From Mesocentrotus franciscanus (taxonomy: Eukaryota > Echinodermata > Echinoidea > Camarodonta > Strongylocentrotidae), in NCBI GenBank assembly GCA_037976565.1, contig CP137672.1, positions 28,794,877 to 28,858,876 on the forward strand: a stretch of DNA of 64,000 bases, given 5' to 3'. Position numbers and translations under genes: made by a program. The notes below the pieces were generated by a model, which saw nothing but the letters and a program-made list of their open reading frames with translations, did not search any database and was not told where the DNA came from. Below, piece after piece: positions 43,114-54,350 of this stretch. How positions within the stretch are numbered: the stretch's first letter is position 1; the number at the start of each line of letters is the position of its first letter.

Positions 43114-44817
43114 ATGATGTATCAGTATGACAGCGATGGTGTGCCTTGCAACGAGTACGGTGAGCCTTTCTACGAGGCGTACGATGACATTGATGACGAT
43201 GATGACGATTCGATGGATGATATATATATGTAGATGAATATGAAACGTCACATCGCCACCTTCAGCAGCAAAGGGCCGAACAAGAGAGGAAAGAGAGGGA
43301 AAATTTTCAGGTAACTACATCAAACGATCCTGTATTTAGAGCCCCGATATGACCATGTTCATCTTCCGAATGTATATCTCAATACCCCCGCCCCCGAAAA
43401 AAAATACTTGACATGATTCAGGTTTTTTTTTCGAATCTTACCCTGTGAACTGAAACATTTTATTTTCAGGTTTCATGACAATAAACCAATTCTGGGCTTT
43501 TAAAACTTTATGGTCATGACCAAGGGTCTTAATAACATAACTATTTATTTTGTTTATTACTTACCTTTAGATATCTTAGAAGAGAAATAAAAACTTTCTA
43601 GCATACTCATGATATGCAGTGAGGAGCGTGACACGTTGACATCTAATACCATACAGTAAAATTACATCTGACAAAAATTGATTTCCAGTTACCAAATAGG
43701 CCAATGTATACCGGCTATGAAGTATTACAAATGAAGGTTCCTCTGGTTAAACATACGAACGGTTTTTGAGTCCACTGAAATTGCAACGTAAAAGACTACA
43801 TTGTCGATAACAAATTGTGTGAGAAAAAGATGGTCAGAAATATAATTTAGAAAGGAACTGTTGACTATACCCATCAATGTCGGCATATTTTTATGATTAA
43901 AAATACTCTTCATATTTTCTCAGAACGCTCAGCAAAACCTGCTCAGCCATGTGCGCGTCAGCGTAGATGAAGTCAGCAGAGTAACAGGGACCCTGTATGA
44001 TGAGCAACGCTACAGTGACGTCACCCTGGTTGTTGGAGATCGAAAGTTCCACGCCCATCGCCTGGTGCTCAGTGCATGGAGCGATGTCTTCAAGACGATG
44101 CTTTGTAACTCATCTTGGCAACCGCATGATGACAAACGTGGAACTGACACGGCCGGACAACCAACCTCAACTTGTCAGGATCTCGTCGAGGAAAAATGTT
44201 GTGAAGAGGTTTTCAGCGACTTCCTCAAATTCCTTTATACTGCCTCTGTAGACCTGACCAAATGTAACGTCCTGCCTTTGGCACTGCTAGCTGACAAGTA
44301 CTTGGTGAAAGAGCTAAGAGAGCGCTGTGACGAATTCATCCGCGACAAACAGAACGATGCTCAGGAAGTCGTCACCTTCATTCACTTGGCCTCGCAATTT
44401 GGCATGCGTGAAACAGTCGAGGTGTGTCTCCAAAGTCTGCTGTCCAACTTCAGTATCCTGACGCCAGACCAACTTCTAAGTCTTGAAAGTGAGCACCTTA
44501 TATCTATTCTCGACAGTGGACCAAGGTTGATGGTAAATGATGAGTTCACTCTCTTCAAGAAGCTCGAGCCCTGGTTGGACCAGTGTCAAAGTGGGGACAC
44601 GCTTCTTAGTATCATCAAGCTCATTCGTTTCCCCTACATGAATGCATTACAACTGAAGAAAGCCAGAGAGACGCCCGCCTTCCGCAGAGCACAGGAAATG
44701 ATGCCAGATATACTGCTGAAATCTTTGCAGCAACAGGCATTGTACAAAGAAGGAAGTCTGGAGTATCTTTCAAAGGACTTCCCATGGCCCAGACTGTACC
44801 TGAACTCAAACGATTAA
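43114..44817 (+). CDS. BTB-BACK domain protein, BTBD17-like (copy 3), two exons
   Basis: Exon 1 (43114-43310) begins MMYQYDSDGVPC, is very acidic (a run of Asp), and ends with a Gln/Glu/Arg-rich stretch (QQQRAEQERKERENFQ). The donor is CAG|GTAACT. Exon 2 starts at 43924 after TTTTCTCAG and keeps phase 0 (NAQQNLLSHVRVSVDEVSRV). It then holds BTB (YSDVTLVVGDRKFHAHRLVL, FLKFLYTASVDL) and BACK (LMVNDEFTLFKKLEPWL, IRFPYMNALQLKKA), and ends PRLYLNSND at a TAA (44815). In exon 1 the frame breaks at the (AT)5 run 43220-43229, with a TAG at 43231; two bases fewer would join both halves. This is either a real dinucleotide expansion or an assembly error. An alternative start inside exon 2 is possible but would drop the acidic region. 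Confidence 0.75.
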
Positions 44818-45260
44818 GCCAGATTCACAGACCAGAAAGTTTGCTCATCCCGCGACCAACCAAAGAATAAACCGATCGTAGACCCCATTGATGGCAGTAG
44901 ATATCATCACGCATGCGTTTCGGATAGGACAAAAGTATTTCTTCAAACAAGCATCTACTTTCAGGTTCTTCATCAAGCTTACCCGGAGCCCAGACTCGCC
45001 AAGTGTAGTTATCGTCCAAATAAATACAAATGAGGATTCACAGAAAAGACTTCATTTGGGAGTACGAGCACAAGTTCATGGTGGAAAAGAGCCTTTCTAT
45101 TTCTCAAAGTGTCTCTCCGGCGCCACCGATAACCCCATATCAACAGAAGATTACTTCAAGAGATATTCAATTCACATTTCCTACCGGGATCTCAAACCCT
45201 GCAATAATGACACTCCACGTTGCAGTCATTTTGGAGGACGAAGATGAGACAACCACATAG
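44818..45260 (+). pseudogene. C-terminal domain remnant of BTB copy 3
   Basis: After the TAA the C-terminal domain seen in copies 1 and 2 is still recognisable: STFRFFIKLTRSPDSPSVV in one frame (within 44888-45046) and DFIWEYEHKFMVEKSL, then DIQFTFPTG and MTLHVAVILEDE, in another (to 45260). One A fewer in the AAAA run at 45044-45047 would join these two. The link back to PRLYLN also needs a frame change and passes a TAG near 44879. This is decay, or several sequence errors. AATAAA signals follow near 45561 and 45664. Confidence 0.55.
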
Positions 45261-46003
45261 ACCGTGCTGGTGGATTTTTACTTTTCAAACCGAGCGGATT
45301 TTCACTTTAAAAAAATGGAAACAAATTTGTGATGAAAGATTTTCTAGTCTTACTAATACTACAAGACGGAAACGTGGACAGAATGAAGATTCATAGTAGT
45401 TTTGTTATCTACAACTACCCGCAAGGATATCAGAAGAAGGCTTCATGATTATAATCAGACCAATCAGAGCATCTACGTTGTAAATGTTTATCTACAAAGA
45501 ATGAATTATAAATATCGTACATACGCGCAGAATGACATAGTTTCAAATTAGAGCTCACAGAAATAAATCCGCATTCTTCACATGTTAACATAATAACGAG
45601 ATTATATGATGTTTGTAGGCCTATAGATCCGATTTTTATTATTTTTTTTTTTTAAAGATTTCAATAAATAAATAAATAAAGTATGATGTAAATTAAGTGA
45701 CAAACTTTTGTATTTGGAATGTAATTTACTTTCTCCATAATTTTTCTTAAATGTTTTTATTGTCTTTTAAGTATCATGACATTTCCATTTCATATTTGTT
45801 TGCGAAATTGCTGAATGAGCATCTTGTATGTTATTAACAGTATATAAGCGGAAGACAATTTGTTGTACTTTCTTCCAGCTGTCTGGCAATGGTTGACACT
45901 ATTTGCGGATTTATTGGACCACATCAGGCCCTTTTTTTGCTTGCTTGCTTGTCACAAAAACTTAGGAATATGGTGCCTCCTCTTTTTATATATATAAATG
46001 AGA

Positions 46004-46021
46004 CCCTGGATCCGCCCCTGG
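46004..46021. mobile_element. hAT-like tip at the edge of the assembly gap
   Basis: CTGGATCCGCCCCTGG abuts the N run. It is nearly the right terminus of the Helitron-borne hAT element (GGATCCGCGCCTG). Confidence 0.5.
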
Positions 46022-46521
46022 NNNNNNNNNNNNNNNNNNNNNNNNNNNNNNNNNNNNNNNNNNNNNNNNNNNNNNNNNNNNNNNNNNNNNNNNNNNNNNN
46101 NNNNNNNNNNNNNNNNNNNNNNNNNNNNNNNNNNNNNNNNNNNNNNNNNNNNNNNNNNNNNNNNNNNNNNNNNNNNNNNNNNNNNNNNNNNNNNNNNNNN
46201 NNNNNNNNNNNNNNNNNNNNNNNNNNNNNNNNNNNNNNNNNNNNNNNNNNNNNNNNNNNNNNNNNNNNNNNNNNNNNNNNNNNNNNNNNNNNNNNNNNNN
46301 NNNNNNNNNNNNNNNNNNNNNNNNNNNNNNNNNNNNNNNNNNNNNNNNNNNNNNNNNNNNNNNNNNNNNNNNNNNNNNNNNNNNNNNNNNNNNNNNNNNN
46401 NNNNNNNNNNNNNNNNNNNNNNNNNNNNNNNNNNNNNNNNNNNNNNNNNNNNNNNNNNNNNNNNNNNNNNNNNNNNNNNNNNNNNNNNNNNNNNNNNNNN
46501 NNNNNNNNNNNNNNNNNNNNN
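46022..46521. other. assembly gap, 500 N
   Basis: Exactly 500 unknown bases, probably a placeholder of arbitrary length. Frames drawn through it are meaningless. Confidence 0.95.
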
Positions 46522-47718
46522 CTATTATTCATTTTTCTACAACAAAAAAAATGTAATATCATCATAAAAGAGACCATTTTATAACCCAAAGATGGAATAT
46601 TGAGGTGACCAAAGAAAGGAGAGTACTCTTTAAAAAAATATTTAAACAAAAATCCCCCATGTTTTGATACTCTATGAAGTGCCTGACTGCTGTATCAGGT
46701 TTGCCCTTTATATATAGAGCTTAAACTAATTGTAAATGTATGAGTGAGATAGTGAAACTACATGTAGTTCATGAGTCAAATGAAACATTGTATCTTTCAA
46801 CCATATAGTTATTGCATCTCGTCAATGCAAAAATATTAAATATTTGTTATATATCGTGTAATACAAATTATCATCACAATCATGTTTGAAAACAGACTCT
46901 AAATTCAATTTAAGGTGAAAAAAATGTCGGGTTTAATGCTCTTGTTCACATTTTATCAATTGATACAGTCAAAGTTTGTTTTATACATGTATTATATGAA
47001 CTGTAGATGGCTGAAAATTGTGAAGTTTCCCTGTATGCAGTAAAGATCCATTTTTTTAAATTTTAACATTGATTATTCGCTGATGATTTTCAACACAAAT
47101 GAATGGAATAAATATGTTCAAACATGAAACATCCTTTGATCAACGTGAGTTATCCATTTGGGTTGGACAAAATTGTACATTCGGTGAAGCATGCATGAAT
47201 GGTAAAATAATGTAGGTTAGTGCATGCATGCACTCTGCCAGTCAAATCCCTAGATTATTCCTTCTATGTGTTAGTATTTTGTAACCCAGAGTCATGGATT
47301 AGTAATAACACTTGAGAGAGGGGTATGGAGCTGGGATTCACAATAGTAATTATGTTTTCTAAATTAATTACTGCTACAAATAAGTACAAATGCATTATAT
47401 AACCGAGGCTTGTCAAAACTGAAATACCTATGCTTCTTTTTTTTTCGTTGATATTTTGTGAGATTAGATTATTTAAAGAAATATTAAACATCTACATGCA
47501 ATATTTTTATTGTTTTTTTTTTTTTTTTTGATGGACATGTAGAGCACATACATGCCAAATCAAAAAAGGTTTACAAGAAAGGCTGAACTGTTCTATCTAG
47601 TACAATAATTTTTTTATCTGGTGTTCATATTGTAGACTTGTAGTCCTGTTTTAATACTGGAAAAAATTATAAAGTAGCATCCGATCATTGTGTAATTTCT
47701 TGATGAGCCATTATTCGT
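46522..47718. other. AT-rich non-coding sequence
   Basis: No gene or clear repeat seen. If the coding segment to the right is a terminal exon, part of this would be its 3' UTR. Confidence 0.5.
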
Positions 47719-48114
47719 TCATTGTTCAGTGTTCATGAACCATTCAAGAACAGATCGCCGCATGGACCTCCCAGAATACAAACAGCCCATGGGACCAACA
47801 ATATCAGTCTGAAGGACCTTCTGAAAAGTTGTGAGGAGGCGATCATGTTGTGGGTTGTCTGTCTCATTAACCATCTGACAAATTCTTAGAAGGACCCCAA
47901 GACCATGGGCTGTCGGTCCAGTGGCTTCTGGTGTCATGGGCTGTAGCCTCAACACAGGTCTGCCATTGAAAACAATGTAATCAGTAGAGTACATACTTGA
48001 TAAAGTATACTTCCTTATGCATTGCTTCTTTCGGTCGTTAGAATAAGAATGAAAATTACTGAGCGTAGTCTTCTTCCGAATTGTAGGTATGGATCTCCAG
48101 TAATGTCTAATCAT
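47719..48114 (-). CDS. unidentified coding segment, possibly a last exon
   Basis: The function is not recognised. From 48114 to the TGA at 47719 the minus strand is open for 131 codons. The last ~80 (RLQPMTPEATGPTAHGLGVL, CQMVNETDNPQHDRLLTTFQ, VGPMGCLYSGRSMRRSVLEW) have normal protein composition and codon choice, unlike the surrounding AT-rich DNA. The first ~45 codons are weaker. TTTTCAATGGCAG before 47959 could be a splice acceptor, making 47959-47719 a terminal exon; the ATG at 48114 is the alternative start. No upstream exon was found on this strand. Confidence 0.4.
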   Translation of the reverse strand: MIRHYWRSIPTIRKKTTLSNFHSYSNDRKKQCIRKYTLSSMYSTDYIVFNGRPVLRLQPMTPEATGPTAHGLGVLLRICQMVNETDNPQHDRLLTTFQKVLQTDIVGPMGCLYSGRSMRRSVLEWFMNTEQ

Positions 48115-49942
48115 GATGTGTAATTAAATATCATGAAGAATGATTGCAAGACTTGCTTTTTTATGAGAAGAAAAAAATCATGAGATTTGTAATCATTATT
48201 GGAATGACAAATAATATATTTTATGATGTGCCTATTAGTGTTTATCACCTTTTGCTACATTTATAAATATTTGTATTCGGTTATTCCTGCAATCATGCAT
48301 ATTCAATTTGATAGTCTTCCGAGGTTCCCATTCACACAAACAATTTTTGTAATGTTTAGTGTGGGCTATCTATCATGCAATTACATCAAGGAAAAAGCAT
48401 GTAAGGTTTAATTTTGAATGGTTGCTTTTATGTTGTATATAAATAGGAACAGTTGTGTGTTATGGGGATTTGGATTTTGGAACCATCAAAATTATAACAA
48501 ATTCACTAATGAATTTTCACTTAATGAATATCACAAACAATGGAAAGCTTTGAATCAGACTGTCATCCCATGTGCAAATACAAGAGCACTTCTGGAGCAA
48601 TGTTTTTTTTTCATGAGATATTGCATAAATAATCTTCCACATAGGAATAAAATGATGCAGAAAGCTCTTAAATTATTGTTCACCTTACTGAGAATTCAAC
48701 TTTTTCTCCAATATGAAACTATTTCTGTAAACGAACCAAAGTCTTTCTACCAAGCAGGGTGTGTGTGTTTATGCCTTCTGATTTTGCTCAAATGATGCTG
48801 TTTTTTTATGCCGATTCAAGTACATGTATATACTTTTACTACTAATCAGGGCAATTTGTTAACAAATTTCTTTCAGCACATCGACTCTCTTTCTTTTACT
48901 TTTTTCTGATAGTTTCCTTGTCTTTTCTAATTTCTACATGTCTTTAATGAATCATGCAAAGGGAAAACTTGTTTGAATTTTTTTCTACTTTGAGAAACTA
49001 AATATGTTGGATACTGTAGTGTGCAGTAAACTTGAGGTTCAATGTGCAACCAAATTGGAATATTCATGTAGTTGTGATTGTATCAGGTCCATTGATTTTC
49101 TGGCCTTTTTTGTCTCCAGAGGAGGTGTGGAGGGTTCACATGACACCACCCACCCCCTCCCTCCTGTACAAAAAAACGATGTGGGTTATAAGTACAGTAT
49201 GCAAAATAAAAGATGTGCCCCATTCAGATTTGAACCCAATAGGCACTTGAAGAAAAAAAAGATCTTATAGCTTTATGTCAGAAAATTTATGAATAGTGCC
49301 CTCCCCCTTTTTTTCACTAAATTTTGAAACTGCCTCTATCCAGATTTAGATGTTGTACTCCTGATTGTTGTGGTTTGCACGTTGTGCTTTAGAATTGGGA
49401 AGGTGAAGTGAGAAACATAGGGTCCGTAAGAAACAGTGCTAACTGCTTTTGGTGACACAATTGATTTGTGGGGCAGAATTGAGCATTTTTTAACACGATC
49501 TGTTGTAGATTTATTCTCATATTCATTTCTTGTAAAAGACCTTGGTTGATATGTATTTTAAATTTAAAAAGAAATGTCATATTTGCTGGGCTCTGTAAAT
49601 GCTCAGCCTTGTGTTGCATTTGGATAATTGTTATGATTGCTATAAATCCTTGAAAAAAATAGAGATATGAAAATAGCTGAAGGAGAAAATGTGCATCTAT
49701 TGCTGGTAACAATCATTGCCCGATTCCTATTGATAAATTTACTTGTTTGTATGTATGTGCCAGCGAATTTCACCCTGCCCTTTGTATTCTGACAATGCAT
49801 ACGTATTTGATTTAAGGTACAGGCTAAAATAATTCATCACAGGAAATTTCATTTTGTAAGATTTGAGGTTGAGGTTTTTGTAATTTTATAAGGATTTATT
49901 CTCTCCCCCTGGACAGCTGCAATGATAAAATTCAAGTAGTAG
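48115..49942. other. AT-rich non-coding sequence
   Basis: The plus-strand ORF at 48418-48795 is AT-rich with no recognisable domain and is judged spurious. Nothing else was recognised. Confidence 0.5.
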
Positions 49943-50083
49943 CCTGGGCAACATTTCATGAAACCGTCACAAGTACAAGTTCGCAGACATCCCATTGAAG
50001 CGTGTACATTGAAATTAACACACGTTTCAATAGGATGTCGGGCGAACTTGTTCTGGTGACAGTTTTGTGAAATGATGCCCTGG
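49943..50083. mobile_element. palindromic MITE, ~140 bp
   Basis: CCTGGGCAACATTTCATGAAA is mirrored by TTTGTGAAATGATGCCCTGG. An inner stem pairs AAGTTCGCAGACATCCCATT with its inverse (AATAGGATGTCGGGCGAACTT, one mismatch). It is a relative of the MITE at 31404. Confidence 0.65.
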
Positions 50084-51377
50084 TGTACAATAAACCCTGA
50101 ATAAAATAATGTGGAGCCATGGATATAGTAAATTGGCTTTAATGTAAAAATACAGTAATCAGTAATAACGGAAGTATTCATGATGATAATGTTAATAGTG
50201 CTGAATATAAAGGTGATGATACATGTGTAATAAGAATTTATATATATCTTCACTATTTATTTTTTTTGTATTTTTGAAAAATTAGTGCTAGGAAATATAT
50301 GTTTACCCTTTTTTAAATTACACATTGTTTCATGATTCAACTGGATATGTGTGTATAGTTCTCTTGGGAGATTACAACATTTAATAGAAGAGTGATTTGC
50401 ATCTCATATTTAGAAGCGAAATGGCAGAAGAAGTTTAATATTACAAATCAATGTATATGTTAGATGTTGAATTGTTTTATTCAGAATGTATATGAATCAT
50501 CTTTATATTGTTGAAACATGCTTCCTATAAAACATGCAGCTTAGGTAGCTTAGCGCAATGTAGTGGCACAACAAGATGTGTCTGGAATGCAACTGCATAA
50601 TTGCTGAAAATCATAATTTTATCACACAGAGGTAGGTATCCATGTTATTAGGTTATGGAGCTGGTATATTTCATATACAAAGGCATCTCTATGAGGCTTA
50701 ATGTTAGCTAAACTTTCATTCAGATATGTCAAAAAAGAACTTTTAAAGAACAAACATCACTAACTATTCACTGAATAGGGACTCTGGCTATTCATTGTCA
50801 CCTAGTGCTCCAGTGATCTCAAGGCAGCAGACAGCAAGAAACTGTGAATCACTTGGCTTGAGAAAGTCCACAGGAGTGAATGAAAGCTTGCCTACTAAAT
50901 TTTAATATTGGTGGAAGCTTCAACTTTATGTTATAATTACCCCCAACTAATGAAAGTTTTCTGTATCACTAACTATTATGCATTTTGCATTTCGAACGCG
51001 TCTTTTTGTTGCCTTATCGACATACATGTATTTACATATATCAATTTTATTTTTACCAGTTTAAGAGATAGCTTTAGTATCTGAGCCTTTACAGTATTTG
51101 TTGTACTACGTTGAATACAAAGTGTTTGTTTTATAGTGTAGAAAAGACAAGTAAAACAAGTCACCATAGTTTCAACAATGGTGACTTCCCGTCTAAGCTG
51201 CATGAGTTGTACAAAGAATTACTTTATATTCTTCAGGCCATTTTAATATTGTGTGAAATGTTTGATATCCAGTGGTTTGATTTGTATGCCTTTAGTGTCT
51301 TGGTTTTCTTTACTTTAATAAAAGCAATGTCCGCCCTGATATTAAATTGCTTTTTATGATTGAAAGCAGAAAAATTA
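50084..51377. other. AT-rich non-coding sequence
   Basis: No gene-quality frame. TACATGTA octamers are frequent from here to 58800. Confidence 0.5.
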
Positions 51378-51690
51378 GAGAAACGGATCTTTGACAGTTT
51401 TAGCAAAATCCGATTGAAAATTAGAGAAAGTTTTGAATTTTTGAAGTTCCAATCGATCAAACACAATTTGGCAACTATGTAACATATCTCATGAACTTAG
51501 GCGTCTCCCATTTGCATTGTACTAAAAACACCATAAAAATGGACAGTTATGAAATTTTCAGTACAGAGCCAATGGGAGAGGACCTCGTGTGTCACACAGT
51601 TGCCAATTTGTGCTTCATTGATGACAACTTCAAAAAGACATTACTTATTTCTAATCGCATTTTGATCAAACTTTCATGAATCCGTTTCTC
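51378..51690. mobile_element. fold-back MITE, ~313 bp
   Basis: Arms of about 105 bp: GAGAAACGGATCTTTGACAG.. ending ..AATTTGGCAACT on the left, and AGTTGCCAATTTGTG.. ending ..ATCCGTTTCTC on the right, with several mismatches. No target duplication was confirmed and there is no protein-like ORF. Confidence 0.6.
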
Positions 51691-54350
51691 CCATTTCCTA
51701 CTTTTATCAAACTAACTAAATATCAGGGTGGACTTTCCTTTTGATTGAGAAAAAAAAACCTCCATACTTCTACATTGTGGATGCCTGCAAAACCGTATTT
51801 CTAGCAAGTGAAGCATGTATTGTCTTGAAAGATGCATGTATAACATTCTGTTTCTCATGCAGTTACTTCATTTTCATCACATGTTGTGATATGAAATAAC
51901 ACCCAGTCTGGTTTTCAAATCATTTTTGTTGTTGATGATATTCACCCAGGTCTCTTACTCTCCTTTGGTGTTTATTGTTACATGTATTTGGAGTTTTTTA
52001 TTTTTATTATTCATATTTTGTGTAGATGTGCAATGCCATGTATGAGACCTCGTTCACACATGGTACCATAAACTACCTAAAATACAACTACCCTTACAAA
52101 AGAAAATGACGTAAGCTCAGTGCACTTCATATTTCTGTATCATATAGTGCATAGATTAACCCTTTGCCTACTGGTACCGGGTGGTCAATGTATTAAGCCT
52201 ATAGGAATTAGAGAATTCAGTAGTCAACATGAAAAGCGAGTATGTTAAGGTGCGTTTACACATCTACTCTTTTTTCATCCCCAGTTGCTGGTCATTTACA
52301 TGTGAAAATGTTTTATTTAAGTTGGTTTGCAGCATCATATGTGAACAGGTCCAGGAAATTCAGCAATGAAAGGTTCTTCATATTGTTATACACTTTGCTG
52401 AGTAACTTTGTTTTTGTATGCAAGGTTTAATCTAGGTTTTATAGTTCTGAAATAATCAATCTCATTTCACATTGGGTATGGTAACTTCTTTTCAATGAAA
52501 ATTGGTCCCGATTCTATGCCAAATACTGTCTTTAAAATACATGTAACCTTGAGGTAATATGAAATATTTGAAAAAATTGAAAAATTTAAAACGGAGTGCT
52601 TGATATAACTATATTACATGTACCGGTACTGCCATTTCTACAACATTCAATTGAATTAAAATGCTGTCAAACCTGTCTATAAAGGCCATACCGTAGAGGA
52701 AACAGCAAAAATAAACACAGTAGACAGGTGTTCTTTCAAGACTGATTATAATGATCATTATCACGCGAAGGAGAAAATCTAGGTGACCAGTTTAGGCAGG
52801 TGGTCCTTTTCAAAGAGGTGGCCACTAAGTCTATGACAAGTTTTTACATTATGTGCTTCCTTAGAAGTGTTTGCCTGATTTTCCTGTACATTAGAAACTA
52901 GTTCAATAGAACACTTGTTATATCAAACTCTTGTTATGATAGGGAAATTTTGCTAGTCCCAGTCCTTTGTTGTCTACTGTTCTTTTAAACAAGGTTTGCG
53001 ATCTAACAAGATTATTTCCTTGATCCCAAGGAAACGTTATTACAAGGTTCTACTGTTTCATGATGTTGTATAAAGATGTAATCTTTGTTCTTTTGGGTAA
53101 TGAAGCAATGGAAAATATAAAAATACATGTAGCTTTATATTGTTCCAACTCTAAATCCATGCAGAAAACCATAAGAGCAAACTTAAAATGTTCTATTTAG
53201 AGTGTTGTGGTGGGTTATTTCATGTGAGATAGGATGGATTTGAAATTGAATTTGCTTTTTTTTTATCACATGAACTGATTTTATTTTCTTTGCGTCTTGT
53301 GATTTCCTGATGCACATAATCATCTCTGGATGAAGTCACGGGTTAACAAGTTTTTATATTGTTATATTTATACTGGCAACGATTGTCTTTTGTAAGTATT
53401 GATAATGGAGATGCATTTGATGTAAAAACATGAAGATTTGAATCGTATAAGTGATATTCGTTCTTCTTACATTCTAATCATTGCAATCATGTGCAAATAA
53501 TTTTTAAGTTTACAAAGAGTGGACGCTGTACGTGACATTGTGAGCAGGCACAGACACTAGCAAGTATTCATAAAAGCATACTGACATTAATCCAAGTTTA
53601 AGTTACTAGATTTAGTACACTGACTTATGGAGCGCCATCCTCATCCCATAGATAATACATCATTTCTGAAACTAAATAGACAAAAATCATGTCCACATAA
53701 ATTCCATTATATTTATTCATGTTGTTGCAGAATTACAGTGTCAGTGACTTTTTGTTCAGAATAGAGAGCTTGATACTTGGCGATACATAACGCATTGGAC
53801 TCATTTAAACCATTTTTACTTTTAGTCTACCTTTATGAATACGAGCATATGTGACACGTGAGGCTATAAGACTAGCCAAACCTTGTCAGTCTCGGGTTTG
53901 GCAAGTATTTAGCCTTGTGACTGACAAGAGTTTGTGCCTGCAAACTGACCAGCAATCATGATGCAATGAAGAGATATTTACAAATGAATTGATACAAGTA
54001 CACAATTATGTGTTTTGTGATATGATTTTCATTCAATAAATCAGATATATTTATCTCCAGAATTATCACTTCTGTTATGGATGTTTTTATGGATGTTTAT
54101 TTCAATGGATTGCAGTGAATTGTTATGTCATCATAAAGAGAAGTTTGCACAACTTGAGTAATGGCTATCGTAAACTTTTGTAATTGTAACAATACAATAT
54201 AATGCGAGCTCGATCTGAAGTACTATCGTGTTTTTAGATGGAATGGGTCTTCCCTTAATACTCACCTCAATGAAACTTTGTTGTCTCCTCTCAGCATTTA
54301 TACATGTGGACGGAAATAGCCGTCTGGTATGGGGAATTCTTTAATAAAAC
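51691..54350. other. AT-rich non-coding sequence
   Basis: No coding frame or clear element. A short inverted segment near 53855-53935 (CTTGTCAGTC and GACTGACAAG) was noticed. Confidence 0.45.

Noticed and set aside
47905..47921. Copy of the ATGGGCTGTCGGTC motif from the 270-505 cluster
   Set aside because: One 14-bp match inside a coding-like segment is compatible with chance in a window of this size.
48418..48795. 125-codon plus-strand ORF
   Set aside because: AT-rich codons throughout, no recognisable motif, no splice or promoter context.
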